NCBI GenBank assembly: GCA_041159745.1
Contig: JBEAXP010000149.1
Span: forward strand, 1 to 8,651
DNA: 8,651 bases
Reading direction: 5' to 3'
Source: Casp-actino8 sp041159745
Lineage (GTDB): Bacteria > Actinomycetota > Acidimicrobiia > Acidimicrobiales > Ilumatobacteraceae
Both the position numbers and the translations under genes were made by a program. The notes under the pieces were generated by a model, which had not been told where the DNA came from, did not search any database, and saw only the letters and a list, made by a program, of their open reading frames with translations. Below are positions 1 through 6,309 of the stretch, in pieces; position 1 is the stretch's first letter, and every line of letters begins with the position of its first letter.

Positions 1-450
1 GGGACGCAGCCCATGACGTTCGAGTGCGATGACCGACAACGCCGCCGTGAATCCACCCGTACCGATCACCATCGCCTCGCGAGCGGTGAGCCCGGCCGGC
101 ATCGGCACCAACCACTCGGCCGGAACACGGCAGAAGCGCGCGTAGGCGCCGTGGCGCGCCGTTCCGATGTCGTAGCCGTGAGCGATCACCGGTGCGCCGA
201 CAGCGAATGTCGAGCCGGCCGGATCGACCACGCGCCCCGCCAGGTCGATGCCGGGGATGATCGGCGAAATGCGCGCCACCTTGCCGGCGGTCGTGGACGC
301 CAAGCCGTCCTTGTAATTCACGCTCGACCACTCGACTTCGATGAGGACGCCATCGGGCGCAATGTCGCCGAGTCCGACGGTCCGGACGCCTCTCGTCGCG
401 CTCTCACCATCGTTGGTGAACACGAAGGCCGGAAATGAGGAATCGCTCAT
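1..450 (-). CDS. YhdH/AcuI-type quinone / acrylyl-CoA reductase, N-terminal part (cut by window edge)
   Basis: Reading the minus strand from the ATG at 450 gives 150 codons with no stop, so the C-terminal half of an expected ~330-residue protein lies outside the window. The N-terminal GroES-like domain carries the hallmark SVNYKD at residues 43-48, then PGIDLAG (66-72), a HGAYAR segment (100-105) and LTAREAMVIGTGGFTAA (121-137), the start of the nucleotide-binding domain. This pattern is typical of the zinc-free medium-chain reductase family containing E. coli YhdH/AcuI, which reduces acrylyl-CoA to propionyl-CoA with NADPH; other members act on quinones or enals, so the substrate is inferred. 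There is no Shine-Dalgarno sequence before the ATG; a TACTGT hexamer exactly six bases upstream suggests a leaderless mRNA. The gene is divergent from the lactone oxidase. The family is secure, the exact substrate is not. Confidence 0.88.
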   Translation of the reverse strand, partial: MSDSSFPAFVFTNDGESATRGVRTVGLGDIAPDGVLIEVEWSSVNYKDGLASTTAGKVARISPIIPGIDLAGRVVDPAGSTFAVGAPVIAHGYDIGTARHGAYARFCRVPAEWLVPMPAGLTAREAMVIGTGGFTAALSVIALERHGLRP

Positions 451-456
451 GCCGCG

Positions 457-462
457 ACAGTA
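457..462 (-). promoter_or_regulatory. Putative -10 box of leaderless promoter for the YhdH/AcuI-like gene
   Basis: On the minus strand TACTGT is followed by six bases and then the ATG at 450, the spacing expected when transcription starts at the first base of the start codon. No convincing -35 hexamer is visible 16-18 bases further upstream. The inference rests on the -10 match, the spacing and the lack of any Shine-Dalgarno sequence. Confidence 0.55.
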
Positions 463-492
463 GTTGCCGATGGCACCGTGAGCCTCGCCCAC

Positions 493-498
493 TACTGT
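493..498 (+). promoter_or_regulatory. Putative -10 box of leaderless promoter for the lactone oxidase
   Basis: TACTGT at 493-498 is followed by exactly six bases and GTG at 505. This arrangement supports GTG 505 as both transcription start and translation start. It mirrors the box serving the opposite gene. No -35 match is evident. Confidence 0.55.
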
Positions 499-504
499 TG
501 TCTC

Positions 505-1827
505 GTGGCGCGCTTCTCGAGAGGCCAGTGGACCAATTGGGCCGGCAATCAGACGTCCCACCCGTACCGCATCCACCGTCCGAACGACGAGGAACAACTC
601 GGCGACATCGTGCGAACAGCCGCCGCCGAGGGCCGGACCGTGAAGCCGGTCGGCACCGGGCACAGTTTCACCGCGACCGCCACCACGAATGGGCATCTGG
701 TTCGACTCGATGACATGGCCAACCTCTCGAACGTCGATCGCGCCGCCGGCACGATCACGGTGGGTGCCGGCATCACGATCGACGTGCTCAACAACGTTCT
801 GCACGGCCTCGGCCTGGCCCTGCCCAATCTGGGCGACATCGCGTATCAGACCATCAGCGGCGCCATCGCGACGTCCACCCACGGAACGGGGCGCCACCTC
901 ACCGGTTTGGCCGGCCAGGTGAAACGACTGCGCCTGATCGACGGAACGGGCCGCAGCCATGATCTCGGCCCCGAACACGGTGATCTCTTCCAGGCGGCGA
1001 GAGTGAACGTGGGCGCACTCGGAGTCGTGAGCGAGTACACGCTCGGCGTAGTGCCAGCCTTTCGACTCCGCGCGCAGGAAGGTGCCCGCAAGCTCGACGA
1101 CCTTCTCGAGAACCTCGACGCGCTCGTCGACGGCAACGACCATTTCGAATTCTTCTGGCTGCCCCACACTCCGTGGGCTCTCACCAAGCGCAACAACCGC
1201 ACCGACGAACCCATTCCTCCGAGCACAGCGCGTGATCGGGCCCGCCACTGGTGGTCGAAAACCTTCATCGAGAACATCGGCTTCGGTGCGCTCTGCGAGA
1301 TCGGGCGGCGCAAACCCTCGCTCATCCCCCGATTGGCGACGGCCCTGCCTTCCAGTGGTCAGTCGACGTACGTGAACGACAGTTTCCGGATCTACGCGTC
1401 GAAGCGGATCGTGAAATTCCTGGAGATGGAGTATTCGATACCGCGCCAGCACTGCGCCGAGGCTCTGACCCGAATCCGTTCGGTGATCGACGAACGCGGA
1501 CACCTCGTGAGCTTCCCGGTGGAAGTCCGGTTCACCGCGGCCGACGACGTCACCCTGTCGACGGCCCATGGCCGCGAATCGGCGTACATCGCGGTGCACA
1601 TGTACAAGGGCACTCCGTGGCCCGTGGCCGAGCGTTACTTCCGCGACGTCGAAGAGATCATGACGAGTTACTCGGGCCGCCCGCACTGGGGCAAGCTCCA
1701 CTTCCGCTCGGCAGCCGATCTCGCTCCGCTATACCCGAAGTGGAACTCGTTCATCGAAGCACGAAACGAACTCGATCCGAATCGCGTGTTCGCCAACGAC
1801 TACACCCGACAGGTGTTCGGCGACTGA
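505..1827 (+). CDS. FAD-linked sugar-1,4-lactone oxidase/dehydrogenase (D-arabinono/L-gulonolactone oxidase family)
   Basis: A 440-residue flavoprotein of the vanillyl-alcohol-oxidase fold. The N-terminal FAD-binding domain starts at WTNWAGN (9-15) and holds GTGHSFT (50-56); His53 is the position that carries covalent FAD in this family. ISGAIATSTHGTG follows near 117-129. The C-terminal ALO domain ends with E340-V-R342, the HWGK motif (394-397) and a DPNRVFANDY tail, matching the Glu/Arg/Lys active site known from alditol and aldonolactone oxidases. Such enzymes oxidise aldonolactones at C2 or alditols at C1, passing electrons to oxygen or an acceptor; which applies cannot be told here. An in-frame GTG at 478 would add nine residues (SLAHYCCLV), but family homology begins near WTNWAG and GTG 505 has a -10 box at leaderless spacing. 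No signal peptide is seen, so the protein is probably cytoplasmic. Its stop abuts the stop of the convergent VOC gene. Confidence 0.9.
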   Translation: MARFSRGQWTNWAGNQTSHPYRIHRPNDEEQLGDIVRTAAAEGRTVKPVGTGHSFTATATTNGHLVRLDDMANLSNVDRAAGTITVGAGITIDVLNNVLHGLGLALPNLGDIAYQTISGAIATSTHGTGRHLTGLAGQVKRLRLIDGTGRSHDLGPEHGDLFQAARVNVGALGVVSEYTLGVVPAFRLRAQEGARKLDDLLENLDALVDGNDHFEFFWLPHTPWALTKRNNRTDEPIPPSTARDRARHWWSKTFIENIGFGALCEIGRRKPSLIPRLATALPSSGQSTYVNDSFRIYASKRIVKFLEMEYSIPRQHCAEALTRIRSVIDERGHLVSFPVEVRFTAADDVTLSTAHGRESAYIAVHMYKGTPWPVAERYFRDVEEIMTSYSGRPHWGKLHFRSAADLAPLYPKWNSFIEARNELDPNRVFANDYTRQVFGD

Positions 1828-2337
1828 TCAGCGACCCATCACGATCGAATCGCCCGGCTTCCATTCGGCGTGCGCTCGCCGCCAGCGCTCGAACACCTTC
1901 ACGATGTGCGGCGGATCGCCGTGGATCTCGGTGAAACCACCCGTGACCGACCGGGTGTCGAAATACGAAGCATTCACGCCATCGGCGTAGAGCTCGCAGG
2001 CCGGCTCGAAACCCAGGTCGAGGAGTCGCTGACGCTCGGCCCCGAAATCGGACACCAGATAGGCGACGTGGTGGAAACCCGACTCCCCCGGCCCGTACAT
2101 GTCGCGGTAGATCGACGGCTGGTCGTCGTGCTGCTGGATGAACTGGATCATGAGATCTCCGAGATATCCGAACGCGTACGACACGTCGGCCTCCACCGGA
2201 GTTCCGCGGTAGGTGAACGAATCGGTTCGATGATGCGGCGCGATCGCGAAGGGCCCGGCACCGAACAAGGCGTGCCACCGCGCGATGGACTCCTCGATGT
2301 CGGCGACGAAGTAAGCGTGCTGGAACAACCGGATCAT
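1828..2337 (-). CDS. VOC-superfamily protein, methylmalonyl-CoA-epimerase/glyoxalase-like
   Basis: A 169-residue protein with two beta-alpha-beta-beta-beta modules typical of vicinal-oxygen-chelate enzymes. Candidate metal ligands fall at the expected points: His7 (FQHAYFV), Gln65 (MIQFIQQHD), His89 or His90 (GFHHVAYLV) and Glu137 (GGFTEIHGD). Methylmalonyl-CoA epimerase of Propionibacterium is known to use a His/Gln/His/Glu set with similar spacing, whereas many relatives with the IQQHDD motif have Glu at the Gln65 position. Possible roles are epimerase, lyase or isomerase on a CoA ester or ring-cleavage product; the substrate is not determined. The ATG overlaps the TGA of the upstream permease gene by four bases, and a strong AAGGAG sits nine bases before it, so translation is coupled and the gene is the last of the transporter operon. 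The C-terminal ~30 residues (VFERWRRAHAEW onward) extend past the VOC fold. Confidence 0.85.
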   Translation of the reverse strand: MIRLFQHAYFVADIEESIARWHALFGAGPFAIAPHHRTDSFTYRGTPVEADVSYAFGYLGDLMIQFIQQHDDQPSIYRDMYGPGESGFHHVAYLVSDFGAERQRLLDLGFEPACELYADGVNASYFDTRSVTGGFTEIHGDPPHIVKVFERWRRAHAEWKPGDSIVMGR

Positions 2338-4331
2338 GGAAGTTCACTCCTTCTGGAAGCGCGGCGATCGCTCATTCGATGGCCCCAACGATGGACCGTT
2401 CCGGCCAGACCCTCGGGGTTCTTCACCGCCATCAGGATGAGGCCGATGGCCCCGACGATGATCTCCCATCGACCGAACTCGACACCGAGTCTGGCCCAGC
2501 CCGAATCGAGCGCCTTGAAGCCGATGCCATCGGACGCGAAGATGCCCGCGAGGACCGCTCCGGAAATCGACGCGATGCCGCCGAGGTAGGCGAAGGCCAA
2601 CAACACGAGCGACGAGAAGAACGTGTACGAGTTGGCCGAGACCGAACCGAAGCGATAGGCGATCAACGTGCCCATGAGGCCCGCGATGAAGGACGACACC
2701 GCGAAACCGAGCAACTTGGTGCGGGCCGCGTCGATGGCGATCGATTCGGCGGCCCGTTCATTCGAGCGAACCGAGAGGAACTTCCGACCGGTGTCGCTCC
2801 GTCGAACATTGGCGACAAGCACCGCGATCAGGGCGACCACGACGGTGACCATCACACCGAAGACCGGCCGATAGGGATCGTCTTCGCTGCGCAGTCCCAG
2901 ATTGATGCCGAACAACTCGGGACGGCTCACCGGTGCGCCGCCGCTCGACAAGTCGCCCACGAACACCGAGTTCTTGAAGATGAACTCCTGGACGGCGATG
3001 CTTCCGGCCAGGGTGACGATCGCCAAGTTGACCCCGCGCACTCGCAATGCCGGAACTCCGACCAACACTCCGAATCCGGTGGCGACGAGTGCGGCGGCGA
3101 GGGGTGCGATGGGAAAGGGCAGACCCAGCCGCTCGGTGAAGCGTGACAGGGCGAATCCGGCCACTCCCGCGATCGTCATCTGGGCCAGTGAGATCTGCCC
3201 GAGATAGCCCGTGACGACCACCAGGGACAGCGCGAGACCACAAAAGGTCACCGACGTGAGCAGGGCCAGCCCCCACGTGTCGGGAATGGTGACGAAGGCG
3301 ATGATCACCGTCGCCACCGCCAAGAGAGCTTGGCGAGGACGCAACTCGCCGTCGCCCACTTCGGCGAGTCGACCCGTCTCGAGTGCCCCTCGTTCGGGAA
3401 TTCGCTTGCCCATGATCACGAGCGCGGCGATCACGGCGAAGAACACCAAGCCATCGCGCAGACCGAGCGTGGGCAGCCACGAGAAGTCGGACTGCAACGC
3501 GGGCGCCAACGATTGAACGATGCCGATGAGCAGTCCGGCCGCAACCGTCCAGCCGAACGACATGAAGCGACCGACCAGTGCGGCACCGAGAGCGGGAACC
3601 ATCAACTGGGTGAAGAGCAACGGTGACAACTGGAAGATCGGAGCGGCCAGGATGCCGATGATCGACGCGATCATCGATGCGGCGACCCACGTGAAAATGG
3701 CCAGACGATCGGCCGCGAAACCCAGGAGGACGGCGCCCTTCTCGGATTCAGCCGAGGCGCGAATCGCCAGACCCTGCCGAGTGAACCGGAAAAGTGCCCA
3801 GAACGCCGCCGCCAGGACGAGGGCGATGCCGACGAGCCACAACGCATCGACATCGATGACCAGATCGTCGCTGAGGCGAAGAACTCCGCCGGGAAGCGTG
3901 GACGGGAGATTGATGCTGCTCGATCCCTCGAACCGAACCCCGATCATGCCCTGCAGAGCGAGGAGAACGCCGATGCTGGCGACCAACTTGGCGAGCAGCG
4001 GCGATGACCGCAACGCGCGGAAGATGAGCACGTACGCCAAAGCGCTGACGACCGCCGCGGTCGCGATGGTGATGACCACGGCCGACGCGACCGTGACACG
4101 AACGTCATCGCCTCCGAATCGGTGGGCCTGCCAGGGTCCGGGAATGAAGATCGGATACCGCGCGTTGGTCCGAAGGTCGTAATACACGTAGGCCGACCAG
4201 GCGCAGATCGCGCCGAAACTGAAGTTCACGAGCCCCGACCCGCGCGCCGTGACGACCAGTCCGAGTCCCATCAGCGCGTACACCGCGCCGGCACCGAGGC
4301 CGGCCAGGATCGCTGCGAGGTAGGCGGTCAT
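2334..4331 (-). CDS. Fused LivH-LivM branched-chain amino-acid-type ABC transporter permease
   Basis: A 665-residue inner-membrane protein joining two permeases that are usually separate genes. Residues 1-305 are LivH-like: GLVNFSFG at 33-40, multiple hydrophobic helices, and a cytoplasmic coupling loop around 184-215 (RQGLAIRASAES). A charged linker at 308-333 (GKRIPERGALETGRLAEVG) leads to a LivM-like half: GYLGQISLAQ at 375-384, LRVRGVNLAIVTLA at 429-442 and a coupling loop SNERAAESIAIDAARTKLLGF at 523-543. Together they would form the whole transmembrane pore for a HAAT-family importer of branched-chain amino acids, amides or urea-type compounds. The start chosen is ATG 4331, five bases after the binding-protein stop; an upstream in-frame start at 4466 would overlap that gene by 130 bases and encode a basic non-membrane leader. 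The TGA overlaps the VOC ATG. No LivG/LivF ATPase gene is in the window. Confidence 0.9.
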   Translation of the reverse strand: MTAYLAAILAGLGAGAVYALMGLGLVVTARGSGLVNFSFGAICAWSAYVYYDLRTNARYPIFIPGPWQAHRFGGDDVRVTVASAVVITIATAAVVSALAYVLIFRALRSSPLLAKLVASIGVLLALQGMIGVRFEGSSSINLPSTLPGGVLRLSDDLVIDVDALWLVGIALVLAAAFWALFRFTRQGLAIRASAESEKGAVLLGFAADRLAIFTWVAASMIASIIGILAAPIFQLSPLLFTQLMVPALGAALVGRFMSFGWTVAAGLLIGIVQSLAPALQSDFSWLPTLGLRDGLVFFAVIAALVIMGKRIPERGALETGRLAEVGDGELRPRQALLAVATVIIAFVTIPDTWGLALLTSVTFCGLALSLVVVTGYLGQISLAQMTIAGVAGFALSRFTERLGLPFPIAPLAAALVATGFGVLVGVPALRVRGVNLAIVTLAGSIAVQEFIFKNSVFVGDLSSGGAPVSRPELFGINLGLRSEDDPYRPVFGVMVTVVVALIAVLVANVRRSDTGRKFLSVRSNERAAESIAIDAARTKLLGFAVSSFIAGLMGTLIAYRFGSVSANSYTFFSSLVLLAFAYLGGIASISGAVLAGIFASDGIGFKALDSGWARLGVEFGRWEIIVGAIGLILMAVKNPEGLAGTVHRWGHRMSDRRASRRSELP
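2347..2352 (-). promoter_or_regulatory. Shine-Dalgarno site of the VOC gene, inside the permease coding end
   Basis: On the minus strand AAGGAG (within AGAAGGAGTG) precedes the ATG at 2337 by nine bases. It lies within the last codons of the permease and fixes the VOC start. It is one of only two clear Shine-Dalgarno sites in the window. Confidence 0.75.
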
Positions 4332-4336
4332 GTCGC

Positions 4337-5599
4337 TCAGAATTCCAGCACATCGAGCGCCGACACCTGCGCGCCCCCGAAAGCCGGTTCGATTCCGTTC
4401 TCGGTGTAGCGCGCGAAGGGAATCTCGAACAGACACACGCTGGGCAATGCGGGCACCGAACCGCACTTCAGTGGAGCGTCACTGGCCCAGAATCGACCGC
4501 GTCCCGTCCGAAAGGCCTCGTTGATCGCGTCGCCGCTCAGCGGGGCATCGAGGTTCGCGGCCACCTTCCAGATCGTGAGCAACTGGTCCCAGCCCAACGA
4601 GGTGAAGCCGTAGCGGTCGATCTGCTCGGGTCGCTTCCCGGTCACGTCGGCCACATACCTCCGCATCGTTCGCGAGTCGTCCGACTCGGCTCCGCCCGAC
4701 GCCCCGGCGAAGTACCAACCGACCGCGGCGTCGCCCACGGCATCGATGACGGCGTCACCAAGACACGCGGTCGAGGCGAAACTCGGAACGTCGATGCCAA
4801 GGTCGGCGCGGGCGCGCATCAATCCCACGCATCCGGCCTGGCTGTAGAACACGATGATCGCGGTCGGATCGAATGCCGCCGCTTGCTGCATGAGTGAGCG
4901 ATACCCGGCGTCCGACTCGGTCTCGCCGCCCTTGATCGTCGTGAACTCCGCGCCTCCGGCCCGCAAAGCCGGCTCGAGGTACGTGAGAGCGTCGGCGGTC
5001 GCCGCACTGTCGGCGGCGATGATCGCGACTCTCTTCAGACCCAGGTACCTCTCGCTCACGATCGCATTGGCGGTGGCCGCCTGAACGACCAGATTGCCCG
5101 CCGTGATGTACACCGCGTTGGCCGAGTAGTCGCCGGCGAACACCGGAACGGCTCCGATCACGGGAACACCGGCCGACTCGAACGTGCCGTACGCGACGAA
5201 CAGATCGAGGCCGATCATGGCCATGTCGACGCCCCGTGCGGCGAGGTCCTGGGCGCAGGCCTGCGACGATTCCGGACTGGCTTGGGTGGCGCACACGATC
5301 AGTTCGAGCGGTCGACCCCCGAAGCCACCGAGTTCGGAGTTGATGTAGTTCGCCGCGGCCCGAAAGGCGATCGAAAAGTCGGGGAAGTCGACGCCCGGGT
5401 TGCCCTCACTGTTCACGACCCCGATCACGAAGGGTTCACCCGACGGGGCCGGCACCGTGGACGCCGGGGCGATCGAACTACTCGAGGAAATCGAGGTCGG
5501 TGTCGTCGTCTCGGCGACGGCTTCGTAGCCGGGCTTCGGCTCGGTGCACGCCGCGATGCCCACGCATGCCGCCAGCACGAGTGACCAGCGCCCCACCAC
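4337..5599 (-). CDS. Lipoprotein solute-binding protein of a branched-chain amino-acid-type ABC transporter
   Basis: From GTG 5599 this is a 420-residue exported lipoprotein. A short hydrophobic signal (GRWSLVLAACVGIAAC) has two possible lipobox cysteines, Cys12 (LAAC) and Cys18 (IAAC); the second gives the more usual signal length. A Ser/Thr/Pro-rich tether follows to about residue 55, then a type I periplasmic-binding fold (Peripla_BP_6 type): FVIGVV at 57-62, FRAAANYINSELGGFGGRPLE, and a second lobe with RVAIIAADS. Paired cysteines (CATQASPESSQAC and CGSVPALPSVC) probably form disulfides. Cargo is likely an amino acid or related small molecule, unproven. The stop is five bases before the fused permease, so the two are surely a unit. 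Start uncertain: TTG 5617 and GTG 5596 are in frame; GTG 5599 is preferred for its TAGCGT box seven bases upstream. The reading frame stays open upstream to 5758, over the nuclease gene, but that part is not lipoprotein-like. Confidence 0.85.
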   Translation of the reverse strand: MVGRWSLVLAACVGIAACTEPKPGYEAVAETTTPTSISSSSSIAPASTVPAPSGEPFVIGVVNSEGNPGVDFPDFSIAFRAAANYINSELGGFGGRPLELIVCATQASPESSQACAQDLAARGVDMAMIGLDLFVAYGTFESAGVPVIGAVPVFAGDYSANAVYITAGNLVVQAATANAIVSERYLGLKRVAIIAADSAATADALTYLEPALRAGGAEFTTIKGGETESDAGYRSLMQQAAAFDPTAIIVFYSQAGCVGLMRARADLGIDVPSFASTACLGDAVIDAVGDAAVGWYFAGASGGAESDDSRTMRRYVADVTGKRPEQIDRYGFTSLGWDQLLTIWKVAANLDAPLSGDAINEAFRTGRGRFWASDAPLKCGSVPALPSVCLFEIPFARYTENGIEPAFGGAQVSALDVLEF

Positions 5600-5606
5600 G
5601 TGGGAG

Positions 5607-5612
5607 ACGCTA
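5607..5612 (-). promoter_or_regulatory. Possible -10 box of leaderless promoter for the binding-protein operon
   Basis: TAGCGT on the minus strand is followed by seven bases and GTG 5599. The pattern resembles the other leaderless starts in the window. It lies in the short space after the nuclease stop, so the transporter genes could have their own promoter or be read through from the nuclease. No -35 hexamer is seen. Confidence 0.35.
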
Positions 5613-5628
5613 GTCAATGCAGCGGGGG

Positions 5629-6243
5629 TCAGCAGTCGCTCAGCACACGAGCCAACGACGCTTTCTCCGCCGGATCGACCGACAGCGCCCACGTGGCCTT
5701 CACGCCCACCCACTCGATGGCGTACTGACACCAGTACTCGCGGCGACTCGGGAGCCATTCGGCGGGGTCGCGATCACCTTTCGAGCGATTGCTCGACGCG
5801 CTCACGGCAATGAGTGAGAAGGCCGTGTTCAGGTCGTTGGCGAAAGCCTGTCGGCGCTCGGCGGTCCACGCCTTGGCGCCAGAGTCCCAGGCTTCCTTGA
5901 GCGCAACCACGTGATCGATGTCGAACGATGACGCGTTGGTGGTGGTGCGGCCGTCGTAGACCGAATACCACTGGCCGCCCGAGATCGAACAGCGACTTCC
6001 CACCCGCACCGGTCGCAACGACTCGGCGATGAGCACCTCACGCCGCGTGTCGCAGCCGTCGCGGTCTTCGTCGATCCAGTGCTTGAACGCCGAGCGGTTG
6101 TACCCCGAGCCGTCCTCGGGAGCGACAACGAGAGTGTCGAGAACCTGCATTGGCGTCGGTCCGGTCGCCGCCGCCAGCGCCGGAGTCGTCGACATCGTCG
6201 ACGCCCCGACAACGAACACGATCGACGCGATCCGGCGGCGCAT
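5629..6243 (-). CDS. Secreted HNH-type endonuclease (DUF1524 / GmrSD C-terminal-like)
   Basis: A 204-residue exported nuclease. The signal peptide has an RRR n-region, a hydrophobic core and an ALAA cleavage region near residues 23-26. The mature part follows the actinobacterial HNH family with DUF1524: WIDEDRDGCDTRREVL (56-71), FDIDHVVAL (107-115, His111 the predicted catalytic residue), EAWDSGAKAW (117-126), RRQAFANDL and NRSKGDRDPAEWLP (152-165), which holds the Asn and Lys of the nuclease core. Cys64, Cys85, Cys172 and Cys204 are probably two disulfides, fitting an extracytoplasmic enzyme. Likely role: degradation of extracellular DNA or RNA, for nutrition or against foreign DNA. The ATG has no Shine-Dalgarno; TAGTTT lies exactly six bases upstream. 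It follows the Ig-like lipoprotein by 66 bp and precedes the binding protein by 29 bp (11 bp if the TTG start is used), so co-transcription is possible. Confidence 0.88.
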   Translation of the reverse strand: MRRRIASIVFVVGASTMSTTPALAAATGPTPMQVLDTLVVAPEDGSGYNRSAFKHWIDEDRDGCDTRREVLIAESLRPVRVGSRCSISGGQWYSVYDGRTTTNASSFDIDHVVALKEAWDSGAKAWTAERRQAFANDLNTAFSLIAVSASSNRSKGDRDPAEWLPSRREYWCQYAIEWVGVKATWALSVDPAEKASLARVLSDC

Positions 6244-6249
6244 GATCTC

Positions 6250-6255
6250 AAACTA
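6250..6255 (-). promoter_or_regulatory. Putative -10 box of leaderless promoter for the nuclease gene
   Basis: TAGTTT on the minus strand, then six bases (GAGATC), then ATG 6243. The spacing equals that of the two divergent promoters near 457-498. The absence of a Shine-Dalgarno sequence supports leaderless expression. A -35 element is not apparent. Confidence 0.55.
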
Positions 6256-6309
6256 CGTTCCGGGCCGACGGCATCGATCGACCCGAACGAAATCAGTGTG
6301 GAGCGATCG

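Larger units (their letters stand above)
457..498. repeat. Perfect 8-bp inverted repeat spanning the divergent promoter region
   Basis: ACAGTAGT at 457-464 and ACTACTGT at 491-498 are exact reverse complements separated by 26 bp. Each arm contains the predicted -10 hexamer of the gene it faces, so the symmetry may simply be two similar promoters back to back. It could also be a two-site operator for one regulator acting on both genes. Confidence 0.6.

Noticed and set aside
13..438. Plus-strand open frame of 141 codons at the left edge
   Set aside because: The opposite strand encodes a clear YhdH/AcuI-type reductase over the same bases; the plus frame is Arg/His-rich and featureless.
478..504. 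GTG 478 as start of the lactone oxidase
   Set aside because: The nine extra residues do not match the family N-terminus, would read through the predicted -10 box, and have no Shine-Dalgarno site.
1870..2589. Long plus-strand open frame across the VOC gene and permease end
   Set aside because: It is antisense to two well-supported genes, rich in Arg/Asp/Glu as expected of a high-GC shadow frame, and has no recognisable domain.
2379..4182. Several plus-strand open frames opposite the permease
   Set aside because: Low-complexity Arg/Asp/Thr/Ala-rich shadows of a clear membrane-protein gene, with no ribosome site or family pattern.
4332..4466. N-terminal extension of the fused permease starting at 4466
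   Set aside because: It would overlap the binding-protein gene by 130 bases and encodes an Arg-rich, non-membrane leader; ATG 4331 gives a normal LivH start just after the upstream stop.
5618..5758. N-terminal extension of the binding protein starting at 5758
   Set aside because: It would overlap the nuclease gene by 130 bases and put over 50 non-hydrophobic residues before the lipoprotein signal.
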